Positions 1 through 8,117 of a stretch of DNA of 32,906 nt are shown here, piece by piece; the stretch's first letter is position 1; each line of letters starts with the position of its first letter. Source of the DNA: a virus; the IMG/VR virus record IMGVR_UViG_3300034198_030938, positions 1 through 32,906 of that record. One strand, given 5' to 3'. The notes beneath the pieces were generated by a model. That model searched no databases, was not told the DNA's origin, and was given only the letters and a program-made list of their open reading frames with translations. Position numbers and translations under genes: made by a program.

Positions 1-1
1 A

Positions 2-2878
2 GGAAAGTGGACCGACAAACTCGGTACCGACTGCGAACTCGGTGGCGCACGCGTCGCCCTCGCTCGTATCGGCGAGCGCATGCAACGGATCGCTCACAGC
101 GAGAACGCTCGCGGCGACCTCCCCTCGATCGGGGAACGCCTCGAGTTCCGGATGAATCGGATGGCCGACCGCCTCAACCCGCGCGGCGAGCGTGGCGGCA
201 AGCGACGCGGTCGCGGCGTGGCGACGGTCCTCGAGGATGCCGCTGATGTGCTCGACGGCGGGCGCGGTCGGAAGCGACGTGGTCGTGGCGTTGCCACGGC
301 GCTCGAGGATGCCGCCGACGTTGTCGATGGTGGTCGTGGACGCAAGAAGCCCGGTCGTGGCGTTGCCACGGCACTGGAAGATGCCGCCAATGCCGTCGAC
401 GGCGGCAAGGGCCAGAAGCCCGGTCGTGGCGTCGCCACCGCGCTTGAGGACGCCGCCGACGCCATTGACGGGGGGAAGGGCAAGAAGCGAAAGACCGAAG
501 GGCGGCTTCCTCGCCCGAAGAAGAAGACTCGGCGTGGTGCCGCCACCGTCATGGACGATGCTGCCGACGCTCTCGACGGCGGGCAGGGCCGTCGCCGCAA
601 CGACGGTGCGCCAAACATCACCGTACGCGATCGTGGCGAAAATGCCCTTATCGAGGGCCGTCGCCTGAACGAGCAGGCGCAGCGCGTGCTCCTCGAGGAA
701 GAGCGGCGTCGTCGGGCCGCCGAAGGGCTCGATGCGCGCACCGACGTTACCGCAGCGCGCTCCATGCCCAGATTGGACTTGACTCCGAAGGATTCGTCGG
801 TGGCTCGCCGTCGTCGGCGCGCTCCGAAGTACGAAGACGTGATCGAGCGCGACGGCAAGGACATCACGAAGTTCAACGAGGACGAGTTGCGAGCGCATCG
901 CGACGTTCTTGATGGAGAACTCAAGGACCTGCAGAAGCAGCGGAATGAAGCCCGGAAACGGATGCGCGATCCTGAGGGCGCTGGTCACGGCGAGACTGTC
1001 CAGATTCAGGACTACAACGACCAGATCGAGGCGAAGCGCGCTGCGATCAAGATCATCGATCAGCAGATCGAGCAGGTGCGTCGCCCGGCAGAGACGAAGC
1101 CGGGCAACGACATCTTGCCGCCGAACTCGCCCGAGAAGCCGAAGCCCGCACCGAAGCCGCGTCCTCGCCCGAAGCGTCCGCCGCGTCCGAAGGCTCCGGC
1201 GACGCCGAAAGAGCCGAGTGCGGTCAAGCCCGACTCGCCGAAGGCGCCGTCGGGTTCGCGTCGTCCTCTCGATGAAATCGACAAGGACCTTGACGGTGCG
1301 GATCGAGAACTCAAAGAACTCGACAAACTTGTCGACTACTGGGAGAGCGAGGCGCGTCGTCCGCCGCGCCGGAACCCACCGCCTCACGTTCAGTCGAACC
1401 TGACCGAGTGGCGATCGGCAGAGCAGGATCGGCCCGAAATGGCTCGCGCGCGAGCGCGCGACTTTGCGCGCCAGCGCGACGAGAAGCGGCGAGAGGTCGA
1501 GGCACTCCGCAAGGAACGCAAGGACGCCGAAGATGCGATGAAGGCGAGTCTCGACGCGTCCATCGAGCGTCGCATGGCGGAAGATGCCGCCGGGGAAGCG
1601 TCGATTCCGCCCGCTACGCCGCCCAACCCGTCGGGTTCGACGCCCAAGCCGTCACCGAAGCCGAAGCCAAAGCCGAAGCCGAAGAAGCCGCGTCAGCCGA
1701 AACCCAAGAATCCCGCAGGGCCCGAAAACAAGGGTCCGCGCAAGATGACCTACAAAGAGGCCGAGCAGCATCTCAAGGGTGGCGGCGACATCGGTGAAGT
1801 GCCCGATGGGCTCGTCGTCGAAGCGATGCTCGACTCCAACCTGCGCATTCGGGGCAAAGCAGGGACGTTCCGATTTCAGGACGTGCTCACGCCGGACAAG
1901 CGCGAAAATCCCATCAACAAGGGCTGGTCGGCCGAGAACGATCGATTCGCATTCAAGTGCATCAAAGCCTCTAATGGCTACGACGTCTGGCACGTGTTCC
2001 AAGTCACCGACAAGAAGAACGGTCGCGTGTACTTCCTCAAGGCATCGACGTACGGCAACAACGATGCGATGCTTGAGAAGGTCGGAGCGCAGGCTCTCGA
2101 CATTCACGGTTTCCCAGTCGATCCCGAAGGGCAGGTACGCCTAGGTGGCGTGATGCGATTCCGGAACGGCAAGGAAGTCCGGTGGTCCTTGCAGCCTGCG
2201 GTGTGGGACGTCTACAAGGGTCGATACGTCGGGCAAAAGCCGGATGGCAAGTTCAAGGAAGTTGGCGAGGTAGCACACGAGCGCGCGTTCTGGGTCAACA
2301 ACAACGGGAAGGGCAAAGTCGATCCGGTTGAACTTGCCAATCTGATCATGCTCGATTTCCTGTATCAAAACGAAGACCGTCACGCCGGAAACCTTATGAT
2401 GTACCGAGGTAAAGACGGTTACGTAAACCTCGCACCCATCGATCAGGGACTGCTGTTTGGTGGGCGAATTCGTGCGGGAAACCATCGAGGAATGTCTCCG
2501 GCAGCCTTTGAGCAGCAACTTGCCGATGAGTTCGAACGAATCAAGGATTACGACGCAAAGGGTTACCGGCGATCTCCCAACAACGGTGCGGCGATGTTCC
2601 GTGCTCTTGTGGGTAAAGCCGAGCAAAATGGGCGCGCTTACAATCGAGCCGAAAAAAAAGCGATGGTTGACGAAATTACAAGACTGCAGGAGTACTACAA
2701 CACGCTAAATGCCGATGAGATGTTCGCGCCTGAAAACTTCGAAAAGGCGGGGGCTCGGTTGACGCAGAATGAGCGCATTCACTTGGAGTACATGAAACGG
2801 TTGTTTGTTGCACGTCGAGAAACTCTCAACCGACTGGGTCCGCAAGGTTTCCTCGATCAACTGATGGCAGGTATGTGA
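2..2878 (+). CDS. Repeat-bearing virion-type protein with PI3/4-kinase-like C-terminal domain (left-truncated)
   Basis: The frame is open to the left edge, so the true start lies outside; the first ATG inside is at 80. Residues below are counted from that ATG. From about residue 44 there are five copies of a 23-26 residue unit, GRGVATxLEDAADxxDGG followed by a basic GRGRK-type linker. A long charged, proline/lysine-rich and coiled-coil stretch follows to about residue 560. The C-terminal part has a candidate ATP-binding lysine (YFLKAS, K654), a catalytic-loop-like EDRHAGN (D766, N771) and a metal-binding-like IDQG (D788). This order (Lys, DRHxxN, DxG) is that of the PI3/4-kinase/HipA-like superfamily, so a protein or small-molecule kinase is plausible. 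Position just before head genes suggests a virion or MuF-like fusion protein. The N-terminus is missing, so that is inference. Kinase activity is unproven; a degenerate fold is possible. Confidence 0.75.
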   Translation, partial: GKWTDKLGTDCELGGARVALARIGERMQRIAHSENARGDLPSIGERLEFRMNRMADRLNPRGERGGKRRGRGVATVLEDAADVLDGGRGRKRRGRGVATALEDAADVVDGGRGRKKPGRGVATALEDAANAVDGGKGQKPGRGVATALEDAADAIDGGKGKKRKTEGRLPRPKKKTRRGAATVMDDAADALDGGQGRRRNDGAPNITVRDRGENALIEGRRLNEQAQRVLLEEERRRRAAEGLDARTDVTAARSMPRLDLTPKDSSVARRRRRAPKYEDVIERDGKDITKFNEDELRAHRDVLDGELKDLQKQRNEARKRMRDPEGAGHGETVQIQDYNDQIEAKRAAIKIIDQQIEQVRRPAETKPGNDILPPNSPEKPKPAPKPRPRPKRPPRPKAPATPKEPSAVKPDSPKAPSGSRRPLDEIDKDLDGADRELKELDKLVDYWESEARRPPRRNPPPHVQSNLTEWRSAEQDRPEMARARARDFARQRDEKRREVEALRKERKDAEDAMKASLDASIERRMAEDAAGEASIPPATPPNPSGSTPKPSPKPKPKPKPKKPRQPKPKNPAGPENKGPRKMTYKEAEQHLKGGGDIGEVPDGLVVEAMLDSNLRIRGKAGTFRFQDVLTPDKRENPINKGWSAENDRFAFKCIKASNGYDVWHVFQVTDKKNGRVYFLKASTYGNNDAMLEKVGAQALDIHGFPVDPEGQVRLGGVMRFRNGKEVRWSLQPAVWDVYKGRYVGQKPDGKFKEVGEVAHERAFWVNNNGKGKVDPVELANLIMLDFLYQNEDRHAGNLMMYRGKDGYVNLAPIDQGLLFGGRIRAGNHRGMSPAAFEQQLADEFERIKDYDAKGYRRSPNNGAAMFRALVGKAEQNGRAYNRAEKKAMVDEITRLQEYYNTLNADEMFAPENFEKAGARLTQNERIHLEYMKRLFVARRETLNRLGPQGFLDQLMAGM
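209..595 (+). repeat. Five in-frame tandem repeats (about 69-78 nt) in the kinase-like gene
   Basis: Each unit encodes GRGVATxLEDAADxxDGG plus a basic tail. The first three periods are 72, 72 and 69 nt. The fourth and fifth units are separated by a Lys/Arg-rich insertion. The acidic helix LEDAAD alternates with basic GRGRK linkers. Confidence 0.85.
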
Positions 2879-3267
2879 TGAGCAAGTACGTTCTTATCCG
2901 TCGTACGGACTGGCCCAAGAACGCCCCCTACTTTGGGGCGATTTACGCGGCCGACAACGGCACGCTGACGGCGTGGGGACTCTGCGCTCCGTGGATTTAC
3001 GGCTCCGTCAAGGACGTCCCCACGAAGCCCACGACCTTCGCTACGGCAACGTACAAAGAAGCAGATTCGCTCGCGCCGCTGCTGCAGATCGGCAGCCAGA
3101 CATCAGATAAGTACGACGTCGAGCAAGACGACGACGCTTCGACCGACGCGCTCGCTCGGCTCAACAGTCTGGCTTACATTATCGATCCGCCGTTCACGAA
3201 GTGGAACGACCCGACGATCTACGACGGCGCACCGTTCATGCTGTTCGATTCAGCCGCCGACGAGTAG
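2878..3267 (+). CDS. Hypothetical protein, 129 aa
   Basis: I do not recognise the family. The stop of the upstream gene and this ATG overlap as TGATG, so translation is probably coupled. An AGG sits about 6 nt before the ATG. An in-frame GTG three bases earlier (2875) is an alternative start. The protein opens MSKYVLIRRTDWPKNAPYFG and is rich in aromatic residues, with no signal peptide or membrane segment. The middle is acidic (EQDDDASTDAL). Being wedged between the kinase-like protein and the Dps-like protein, it is probably a late structural or packaging accessory; that is position-based inference only. Confidence 0.7.
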   Translation: MSKYVLIRRTDWPKNAPYFGAIYAADNGTLTAWGLCAPWIYGSVKDVPTKPTTFATATYKEADSLAPLLQIGSQTSDKYDVEQDDDASTDALARLNSLAYIIDPPFTKWNDPTIYDGAPFMLFDSAADE

Positions 3268-3275
3268 GGGCCGGA

Positions 3276-4193
3276 GTGGAGCAGAGAAGCCCCACGCGCG
3301 CTGAGGCGCTACGCCTTGCCCGGCGGCTGGGCTGCGACGGCGCTCACCAACTGCCGGACGGCAGTTGGGCACCGTGCGCTGCGCCCGATGGCCTGCAGGC
3401 TATTGTATCGGAAGGCCCAAAAGGCTACGAGAAGTGGAAAGCCACTCGGCGTCGCGAATCGCTGCGAGGCGAACACGGCATTCGAGGCATCAACACCCTA
3501 CCCGGAGGTGGACTCGTGTCCGCCTCCCCGACCGGCCCCTTCGGGGGCAAGGACGCACGCGACATGACGACCGACAGCACCAAGAACTGGGACGAGATGA
3601 GCGAGTGGCAGAACCTCGTCGGGGATCCTCCCGCCGACGACCTGTTCCTCATCGCCGACGAGGTTGACGTCAAGGATGGCATGCTCGACGCGATGATGCA
3701 GGCGATGCCCGGTCACGACGACGAGGACAGCAACGAAGGGGACAACGAGGAGGGGGAGCACGCCGTGGCGACCGCCCTTCGGGTGCTTCTCTCGGATGTC
3801 GTGTCGTTCTATCTCCGGGCGCACGGGTTCCACTGGAACGTCGAGGGACCGGACTTCTCGGAGTACCACGCTCTGTTCGAGGCGATCTACTCCGACGCGT
3901 ACGAGTCGATCGACCCGATTGCCGAGAACATCCGTAAGTTGGGCGAGTACGCACCGTTCACCCTTGCGGCGTTCGCGTCGGCTCGGACGCTCGACGACTC
4001 GCAACTCGCCAAGCCGGACGCGATCACGCTCGCCTCGGACCTGCTCGACGCGAACGAGCAGGTGCTCGACACGCTGCGGCAGACGTTCCACGCGGCGAAC
4101 GATGCCGACGAGCAGGGTGTGGCGAACTTCATCGCCGAGCGCATCGACATGCACCAGAAGTGGGCATGGCAGTTGCGTTCCTCGCTCAAGTAA
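3276..4193 (+). CDS. Head-module protein with C-terminal Dps/ferritin-like domain
   Basis: I chose the GTG at 3276 because AGGGG precedes it by 5 nt and it follows the previous stop. An upstream GTG at 3201 would overlap that gene by 67 nt. Product 305 aa. Residues 12-50 hold a small motif with paired Cys (LGCDGAH, SWAPC). Residues 95-160 form an acidic linker (HDDEDSNEGDNEEG). Residues 162-305 match Dps: HWNVEGPDF with H186, then H198, E202, D213 and E217, in the spacing of the Dps inter-subunit ferroxidase site. Dps proteins oxidise and store iron and coat DNA as dodecamers. The fused, acidic N-terminal region and the position just upstream of the capsid gene suggest a virion or scaffold-related role instead. 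The Dps assignment is strong; the role is inferred. Confidence 0.85.
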   Translation: MEQRSPTRAEALRLARRLGCDGAHQLPDGSWAPCAAPDGLQAIVSEGPKGYEKWKATRRRESLRGEHGIRGINTLPGGGLVSASPTGPFGGKDARDMTTDSTKNWDEMSEWQNLVGDPPADDLFLIADEVDVKDGMLDAMMQAMPGHDDEDSNEGDNEEGEHAVATALRVLLSDVVSFYLRAHGFHWNVEGPDFSEYHALFEAIYSDAYESIDPIAENIRKLGEYAPFTLAAFASARTLDDSQLAKPDAITLASDLLDANEQVLDTLRQTFHAANDADEQGVANFIAERIDMHQKWAWQLRSSLK

Positions 4194-4199
4194 GCGGCA

Positions 4200-4643
4200 T
4201 CAAACCCGCTTGCGGCGGGTGCGCTTGATCGGAGTCGGCTCTTCGACCGCAGCGGCCTTCTTGGTTCCGCTCTGCTCCTCGATGCACGCCTTGACCTCGC
4301 TGAGCGTTCCTTCGACGTCGGAGAGTCGTTCCTCGATCCGGTCGGACTTCTTCTGCTCCCAGAGGATGTGGGACGTCATGGCGTTCGTTAGATTGAATAC
4401 CGACTCGCTGATCGTATCGACCTGCTTCTCGATCCTCACGAGGCGTTGCCCGACTGACGGGGTTTCACCCGGTACCGGCTCCTCGTCCACCCGATTCAGC
4501 GTGTCGACCACGGCATCGATCTTGCGGGAGTTTCGGTGGATTTGTCGGTAGATGCCCCAGAGAGCGGCAATGGCACCGACCGAAGCGGTGAGCAAGGCGG
4601 CTTCATCGGCGTACGAGCCGTTACGGGAGAGGTCCGGGAACAC
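4200..4643 (-). CDS. Membrane protein with N-terminal TM and coiled coil (DUF2746-like)
   Basis: 147 aa from a GTG at 4643, with GGAG about 10 nt upstream. Residues 14-32 (AALLTASVGAIAALWGIY) form one hydrophobic helix. The remainder is a charged heptad-like region (VGQRLVRIEKQVDTISESV, SDRIEERLSDVEGTLSEV), ending in a basic tail RTRRKRV. This layout resembles small single-pass phage membrane proteins grouped as DUF2746, some of which sit near lysis genes; I could not check this. It is the only minus-strand gene in the head module. It diverges from the capsid gene across a 224-bp intergenic region that holds an inverted repeat. It might be a holin-like or signalling protein, but no function is shown. 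Confidence 0.75.
   Translation of the reverse strand: MFPDLSRNGSYADEAALLTASVGAIAALWGIYRQIHRNSRKIDAVVDTLNRVDEEPVPGETPSVGQRLVRIEKQVDTISESVFNLTNAMTSHILWEQKKSDRIEERLSDVEGTLSEVKACIEEQSGTKKAAAVEEPTPIKRTRRKRV
4204..4220. terminator. Small GC hairpin between convergent genes
   Basis: ACCCGC-TTGCG-GCGGGT, a perfect 6-bp stem, lies at the convergent ends of the Dps-like gene and the minus-strand gene. There is no T tract, so it is only a candidate. Confidence 0.35.
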
Positions 4644-4709
4644 GGAAAGCGGTCTCCGTTTTGAGGGAATGTTCTGACAATGATAGAGCAGAAGTAAGTC
4701 GTTTTTGTT

Positions 4710-4732
4710 GACCCTTTACAGAAAGTAGGGTC
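4710..4732. promoter_or_regulatory. Inverted repeat in the divergent region before the capsid gene
   Basis: GACCCT (4710-4715) and AGGGTC (4727-4732) are perfect inverted arms around an 11-nt centre. The site lies between the divergent membrane-protein and capsid genes. It could be a dimeric operator or a weak hairpin. Confidence 0.45.
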
Positions 4733-4757
4733 GATCCACTACAAGCCAACTAAATGC

Positions 4758-4766
4758 TGCTACAGT
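4758..4766 (+). promoter_or_regulatory. Candidate extended -10 for the capsid gene
   Basis: TGC-TACAGT has the TGN extension of a -10 box. No good -35 stands 16-18 nt upstream. TTGACC at 4708 is too far away. The element lies about 100 nt before the capsid start. Confidence 0.35.
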
Positions 4767-4867
4767 AACGACTCGACACGTCAGCGGTAAGGTGCTCACC
4801 TCGGCTAACGAGTCAGCAGAACCAGTCAGCAATTCCATCACCACTCTCACAGAGGAGTCACTCAGAC

Positions 4868-6187
4868 ATGAGCACCATCGACCCGAGCCGGGAGCGCGAA
4901 CTTCAGTCCGCGCTCGAGGCGAAGATGGCGGAGAACCGCTCGATCGCGGACTCGTTCCGCGTCGAGGACGGCGTCACCATCGTCTCCACCGAGCAGAAGA
5001 GCGCGTTCGACCAGAACATGCGCGACATCAAGGAGATCAAGAGCCTGATCGCTGGGCTTCAGGACCTCCGTTCCGTCGAGGACTGGCAGAGCCAGCCGAT
5101 GACCGACTCCGTGGCGGCTGCGGCTGCGGCGGGCCTCTCGATCAAGTCGGCCGGTGGCTACCGGACCGCCTCGCTCGGCGAGTTGTTCGTCGAGTCCGAC
5201 GAGTTCAAGTCGCTGCAGGGCGGCAAGGCCGGTGCGAACATGGTCGCGCCGTTCACGCTCAACACGGGCGACCTCGCGGGCACCTTCAGCAAGAAGGACG
5301 TCTACGCGGCCCTCCCGTCCGGCGACCGTCCGGGTAACTTCGGTACCCGCGAGCGCGACCCGATCGTGATCCCGCCGACTCGGACCCGTCGCATCCGCGA
5401 CCTGTTCCCGGCGCGCACGACCACCGCTGCGGTCATCGAGTACTTCCGCATGCTCGGCTTCACGACCCCCGGCACCACGGCTTCCAACGCCGCGTCGCCG
5501 GTCGCGGAGCGCTCGGGCAACGCGTTCGCCCTCAAGCCCCAGTCGTCCATGCAGTTCGAGGGTCATCAGGCTCCGATCCGGACGCTGGCCCACTGGGAGG
5601 CGGCGCACCGGAACGTCCTCGCTGACGAGCCGCAACTCCGGTCGATCATCGACAACGAGTTGCTCTACGGTCTGCGCCTGCAGGAGGACTACCAGATCCT
5701 GCAGGGCGACGGCACGGGTGAGAACCTGCTCGGCATCCTCAACACCTCGGGTGTCCAGCAGTACGACCACACCGCTGCCATCGCGTCGGACAACTACGGG
5801 GACGCGATCCGGCGAGCCGCTACGGCCTCGTTCCTCGCGTACTACGAGCCGACCGGCGTGGTCGTTCACCCGAACGACTGGGAGAAGATCGAGTTGACCA
5901 AGAACACTCAGGGCTCGTACCTGATGGCGGTCTCGATGCAGGTCGGCGCCGAGGCGCGGATCTGGCGGCTCCCGGTCATCGACACTCCGGCCATGCCGGA
6001 GGGCACCGGCCTCGTCGGTGCGTTCGGCACGGGTGCGCAGTTGTACGACCGTGAGCAGGCGACCATCCGGATCTCCGAGCAGCACGCGGACTTCTTCGTC
6101 CGCAACGCCGTGGTGATCCTTGCCGAGCAGCGTCTGGCTCTCGCCACCAAGCGGCCGGAGTCGTTCGTGCAGGTCACCTTCGCCTGA
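4868..6187 (+). CDS. Major capsid protein, HK97 family
   Basis: 439 aa from ATG 4868, preceded by GAGGAG at about 10 nt. The first ~75 residues are a charged coiled coil, like the delta (scaffold) domain of HK97-type capsid precursors. From about 170 on the HK97 fold features appear: IVIPPTRTRRIRDLFPA, EYFRMLGFTTPG, the ELLYGLRLQEDYQILQGDG stretch that precedes the A-domain, and the closing YDREQATIRISEQHADFFVR with NAVVILAEQRLALA. Size and order fit the family well. The protein forms the icosahedral shell. No separate prohead protease is seen in the window; it may lie further left. A strong terminator follows the stop. Confidence 0.95.
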   Translation: MSTIDPSRERELQSALEAKMAENRSIADSFRVEDGVTIVSTEQKSAFDQNMRDIKEIKSLIAGLQDLRSVEDWQSQPMTDSVAAAAAAGLSIKSAGGYRTASLGELFVESDEFKSLQGGKAGANMVAPFTLNTGDLAGTFSKKDVYAALPSGDRPGNFGTRERDPIVIPPTRTRRIRDLFPARTTTAAVIEYFRMLGFTTPGTTASNAASPVAERSGNAFALKPQSSMQFEGHQAPIRTLAHWEAAHRNVLADEPQLRSIIDNELLYGLRLQEDYQILQGDGTGENLLGILNTSGVQQYDHTAAIASDNYGDAIRRAATASFLAYYEPTGVVVHPNDWEKIELTKNTQGSYLMAVSMQVGAEARIWRLPVIDTPAMPEGTGLVGAFGTGAQLYDREQATIRISEQHADFFVRNAVVILAEQRLALATKRPESFVQVTFA

Positions 6188-6196
6188 TAAGCGAAG

Positions 6197-6211
6197 GCTG
6201 CGCTACGCAGC
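6197..6211. other. Short perfect hairpin after the capsid stop
   Basis: GCTGCG-CTA-CGCAGC, a 6-bp stem with a 3-nt loop, lies 10 nt after the stop and just before the main terminator. It may stabilise the capsid mRNA 3' end. Confidence 0.4.
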
Positions 6212-6222
6212 GTCATGGAGAG

Positions 6223-6250
6223 GGGGTCCGAACTTCGGTTCGGGCCCCTT
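6223..6250 (+). terminator. Strong terminator downstream of the capsid gene
   Basis: A 12-bp stem (GGGGTCCGAAC/GTTCGGGCCCC, with one G:T pair) closes on a TTCG tetraloop at 6234-6237 and is followed by TTCTTCG. It should end the head operon. Confidence 0.85.
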
Positions 6251-6264
6251 CTTCGCGTTGCGGA

Positions 6265-6624
6265 TCAGTCGTCAGCGGCGAGCGCGTCGGCGGTGCTGGT
6301 GAGGATCCAGAGGACTTCGTCGATCGTGCGGCCGGGGGCGTCGTTCCATGCTTGCGGATCGGCGTCAAGGCGCGCGTCGAGGGCCTCCCACGCGTAGAAC
6401 GCTGCGGGTCGGCGGGCGACGGGAACGTCGGCAAGGCTGGCGTCGTTGCCTTCCGGGTCGACGAGCGCCGGGGGAAGTCCGGCGGCGATGAGGATTGCGC
6501 CGAGGACGTCGACTTCTCCGGTGATCTGATCGCGAGTGATGCCGCGCGTCCAGCCGGTCGTGCCGAGCACCGTGATCGCGTCGCGCAGGATGGTGGCGGA
6601 GGGCCCGAAGGCGCGTACCGTCAC
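6265..6624 (-). CDS. DUF6197-like protein
   Basis: 119 aa. The start is the GTG at 6624, because it overlaps the upstream stop as GTGA; longer in-frame starts run through the upstream gene. The protein has an N-terminal helix (ILRDAITVLGTTGWTRG), a central DxxGxVDVLGAILIAAG segment and a C-terminal block WNDAPGRTIDEVLWILTSTA. This pattern (GW-x-G, then GA, then WND.GRT..EV) is that of DUF6197, found in many actinobacteria and their phages and of unknown function. It is the second gene of a two-gene minus operon and ends 15 nt from the capsid terminator, which can also serve it from the other side. Confidence 0.8.
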   Translation of the reverse strand: MTVRAFGPSATILRDAITVLGTTGWTRGITRDQITGEVDVLGAILIAAGLPPALVDPEGNDASLADVPVARRPAAFYAWEALDARLDADPQAWNDAPGRTIDEVLWILTSTADALAADD

Positions 6625-6878
6625 TCGTCGAGAGGGGCGTCCTCGGCCTGCTCGATGACGCGAGCCATGACGCAGGAGACGCATGCTCCGATGGGTCGCA
6701 GGAACCGGCGGCGTCCGTAGAGGATGTTCGTCCGTTCGTGGCACCGGGCGCAGCGGCCGGGTCCGCACTTGAACTCACCGCTGTCCAGCATCTCGAGGAC
6801 GAGGAGGGCAGGGATCGCCAAATCTTGCGGCGTGAGGGGGGTCATGTCGGGGTTGATGGGGTGTACGTTGGTAGGCAT
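6621..6878 (-). CDS. Small zinc-ribbon protein
   Basis: 85 aa from the ATG at 6878. This start is favoured because a -10 box ends exactly 6 nt before it, the geometry of a leaderless actinobacterial mRNA. A longer start at 6893 would lie inside that promoter. Two Cys pairs (CARC and CVSC, about 25 residues apart) make a likely zinc ribbon. The N-terminal half is a short helix (PALLVLEMLDSGEF). The stop overlaps the next gene by 4 bp, so the two are co-translated. DNA- or RNA-binding is possible but unshown. Confidence 0.75.
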   Translation of the reverse strand: MPTNVHPINPDMTPLTPQDLAIPALLVLEMLDSGEFKCGPGRCARCHERTNILYGRRRFLRPIGACVSCVMARVIEQAEDAPLDE

Positions 6879-6884
6879 AGCGAC

Positions 6885-6913
6885 AGGATACATCAGTCAA
6901 GGGGTTCTTGCAA
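6885..6913 (-). promoter_or_regulatory. Leaderless promoter of the zinc-ribbon/DUF6197 operon
   Basis: On the minus strand TTGCAA (6913-6908), a 17-nt spacer and TATCCT (6890-6885) are followed by 6 nt and then ATG (6878). Transcription would start at or next to the A of the ATG. Confidence 0.7.
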
Positions 6914-7004
6914 GTCGGTCGTGAAGATTTCTTGCCGACCCGCCGAGCCAGCATGCTTGCACAACTCCGATACTTTCGCAACTATCACCCGGAAGGAACT
7001 TTCA

Positions 7005-8117
7005 ATGGTCGACATTACGAGCGCCTACACCGACGGGGAAATCGCCTACGTCGACTCCAAGCGTGGTACCAAGACTCGCGAGCAGTATCAGCACGACCTT
7101 GCCACCGCCGGGTACGTGCCTCCGCCCCCGCAGGTCCGTCGGGCGACCCGAATGGGTTTCTCCGTCGGCTCGACCGTCGACCTCTGGACCCTCGACCGGA
7201 TCGCCGAGATCGGCTACGGCTGGGTGCGGGTATCCCACGAGATGGGTTGGACCGGCACGATCAGCGCCCTCGCCACCACGGTCACCGAAGCCCATAAGCG
7301 TGGGCTCAAGGTGATGCAGTCCCCTCAGATCAGCGGCAAGAAATACTCGACGGACGCGACGACGCTCGCGAACTGGGAGAAGTTCTGCGCCGACTGCGCC
7401 ACCGCCGGGGTGGACGCCCTGTCCATCGGGAACGAGTGGAATCATCTCAACTTCTGGCAGTCGCCGACCTCCACCGACCCGAACAGCGCCACGCGCACCA
7501 TCCCACAGTGGACGCCGACGACGCAGGCCCTGTACGTCTGGCGTGGGGCCAACGCCGCCCGGAAGGTGAACCCGAACCTGCCGATCTCGACGCCCGGCAT
7601 GAGCCCGGAATCGTCGGTCCTCAACCCGTACGGCTGGTGGCCGTCGCTCTTCGACGCCGACTCCGCCAACATGAAGGCGGCGAAACTGACGGCCGTCGAC
7701 GTCCACGCGTACGTCTGGCCGGAAGACCCGTCGACGAACCCGTACCAGTGGAACCCGGGCCTCCAGACGCCCGACATCGTGAAAGCCGCGCAACTGCGCG
7801 GCATGAGCGGCGAGGTGTGGTGGTCCGAGGTCGGCGCCCCCGGCTACCCGGCGGGCACGACCATCCCGACCGTTCGCGGGTACCTCCTCGACGAGGCGCG
7901 CCAGCAGGTCTGCTACAAGGGGTACTTCACGAACATCCGCAACTTCGAGACGCAGGGCATCAAGTTGCGGAACGTGATGTGGGTGACCATTAAGGACGGC
8001 CAGTCGGTGAGCGCTGCTGGTCCTGAGCAGTACTTCGGGATCATTCGCGCCGACGGCACGAAGAAGCCGACGTGGCAGATGCTCAAGGACTTCGGCGACG
8101 AGTTGGTGCTTGCGTGA
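7005..8117 (+). CDS. Glycoside hydrolase, clan-A-like TIM barrel
   Basis: 370 aa from ATG 7005, with GGAAGGA 7 nt upstream; the frame is open further left but without a ribosome site. The first ~45 residues are polar and end in PPPPQ, like a tethering segment. The barrel holds the expected elements in order: IGNEWN (acid/base Glu, E144), VDVHAY (His at 234) and WWSEVGAPG (nucleophile Glu, E275). This is the clan GH-A arrangement (families such as GH5, GH39, GH113), i.e. a retaining endo-glycosidase on a polysaccharide. No signal peptide is seen, so it probably reaches sugar from within the virion or after lysis. It begins a three-gene cassette with 4-bp overlaps to a dioxygenase and a methyltransferase. 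The substrate is unknown; host cell-wall glycan or capsule are the obvious options. Confidence 0.85.
   Translation: MVDITSAYTDGEIAYVDSKRGTKTREQYQHDLATAGYVPPPPQVRRATRMGFSVGSTVDLWTLDRIAEIGYGWVRVSHEMGWTGTISALATTVTEAHKRGLKVMQSPQISGKKYSTDATTLANWEKFCADCATAGVDALSIGNEWNHLNFWQSPTSTDPNSATRTIPQWTPTTQALYVWRGANAARKVNPNLPISTPGMSPESSVLNPYGWWPSLFDADSANMKAAKLTAVDVHAYVWPEDPSTNPYQWNPGLQTPDIVKAAQLRGMSGEVWWSEVGAPGYPAGTTIPTVRGYLLDEARQQVCYKGYFTNIRNFETQGIKLRNVMWVTIKDGQSVSAAGPEQYFGIIRADGTKKPTWQMLKDFGDELVLA

Noticed and set aside
94-924. 276-aa minus frame
   Set aside because: Antisense of the tandem-repeat region; Ser/Arg/Pro-rich, no ribosome site.
4708-4713. TTGACC as a -35 for the capsid gene
   Set aside because: No -10-like hexamer stands 15-19 nt downstream; the sequence overlaps the inverted repeat instead.
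4862-6085. 407-aa minus frame
   Set aside because: Antisense of the major capsid gene, whose identity is clear.
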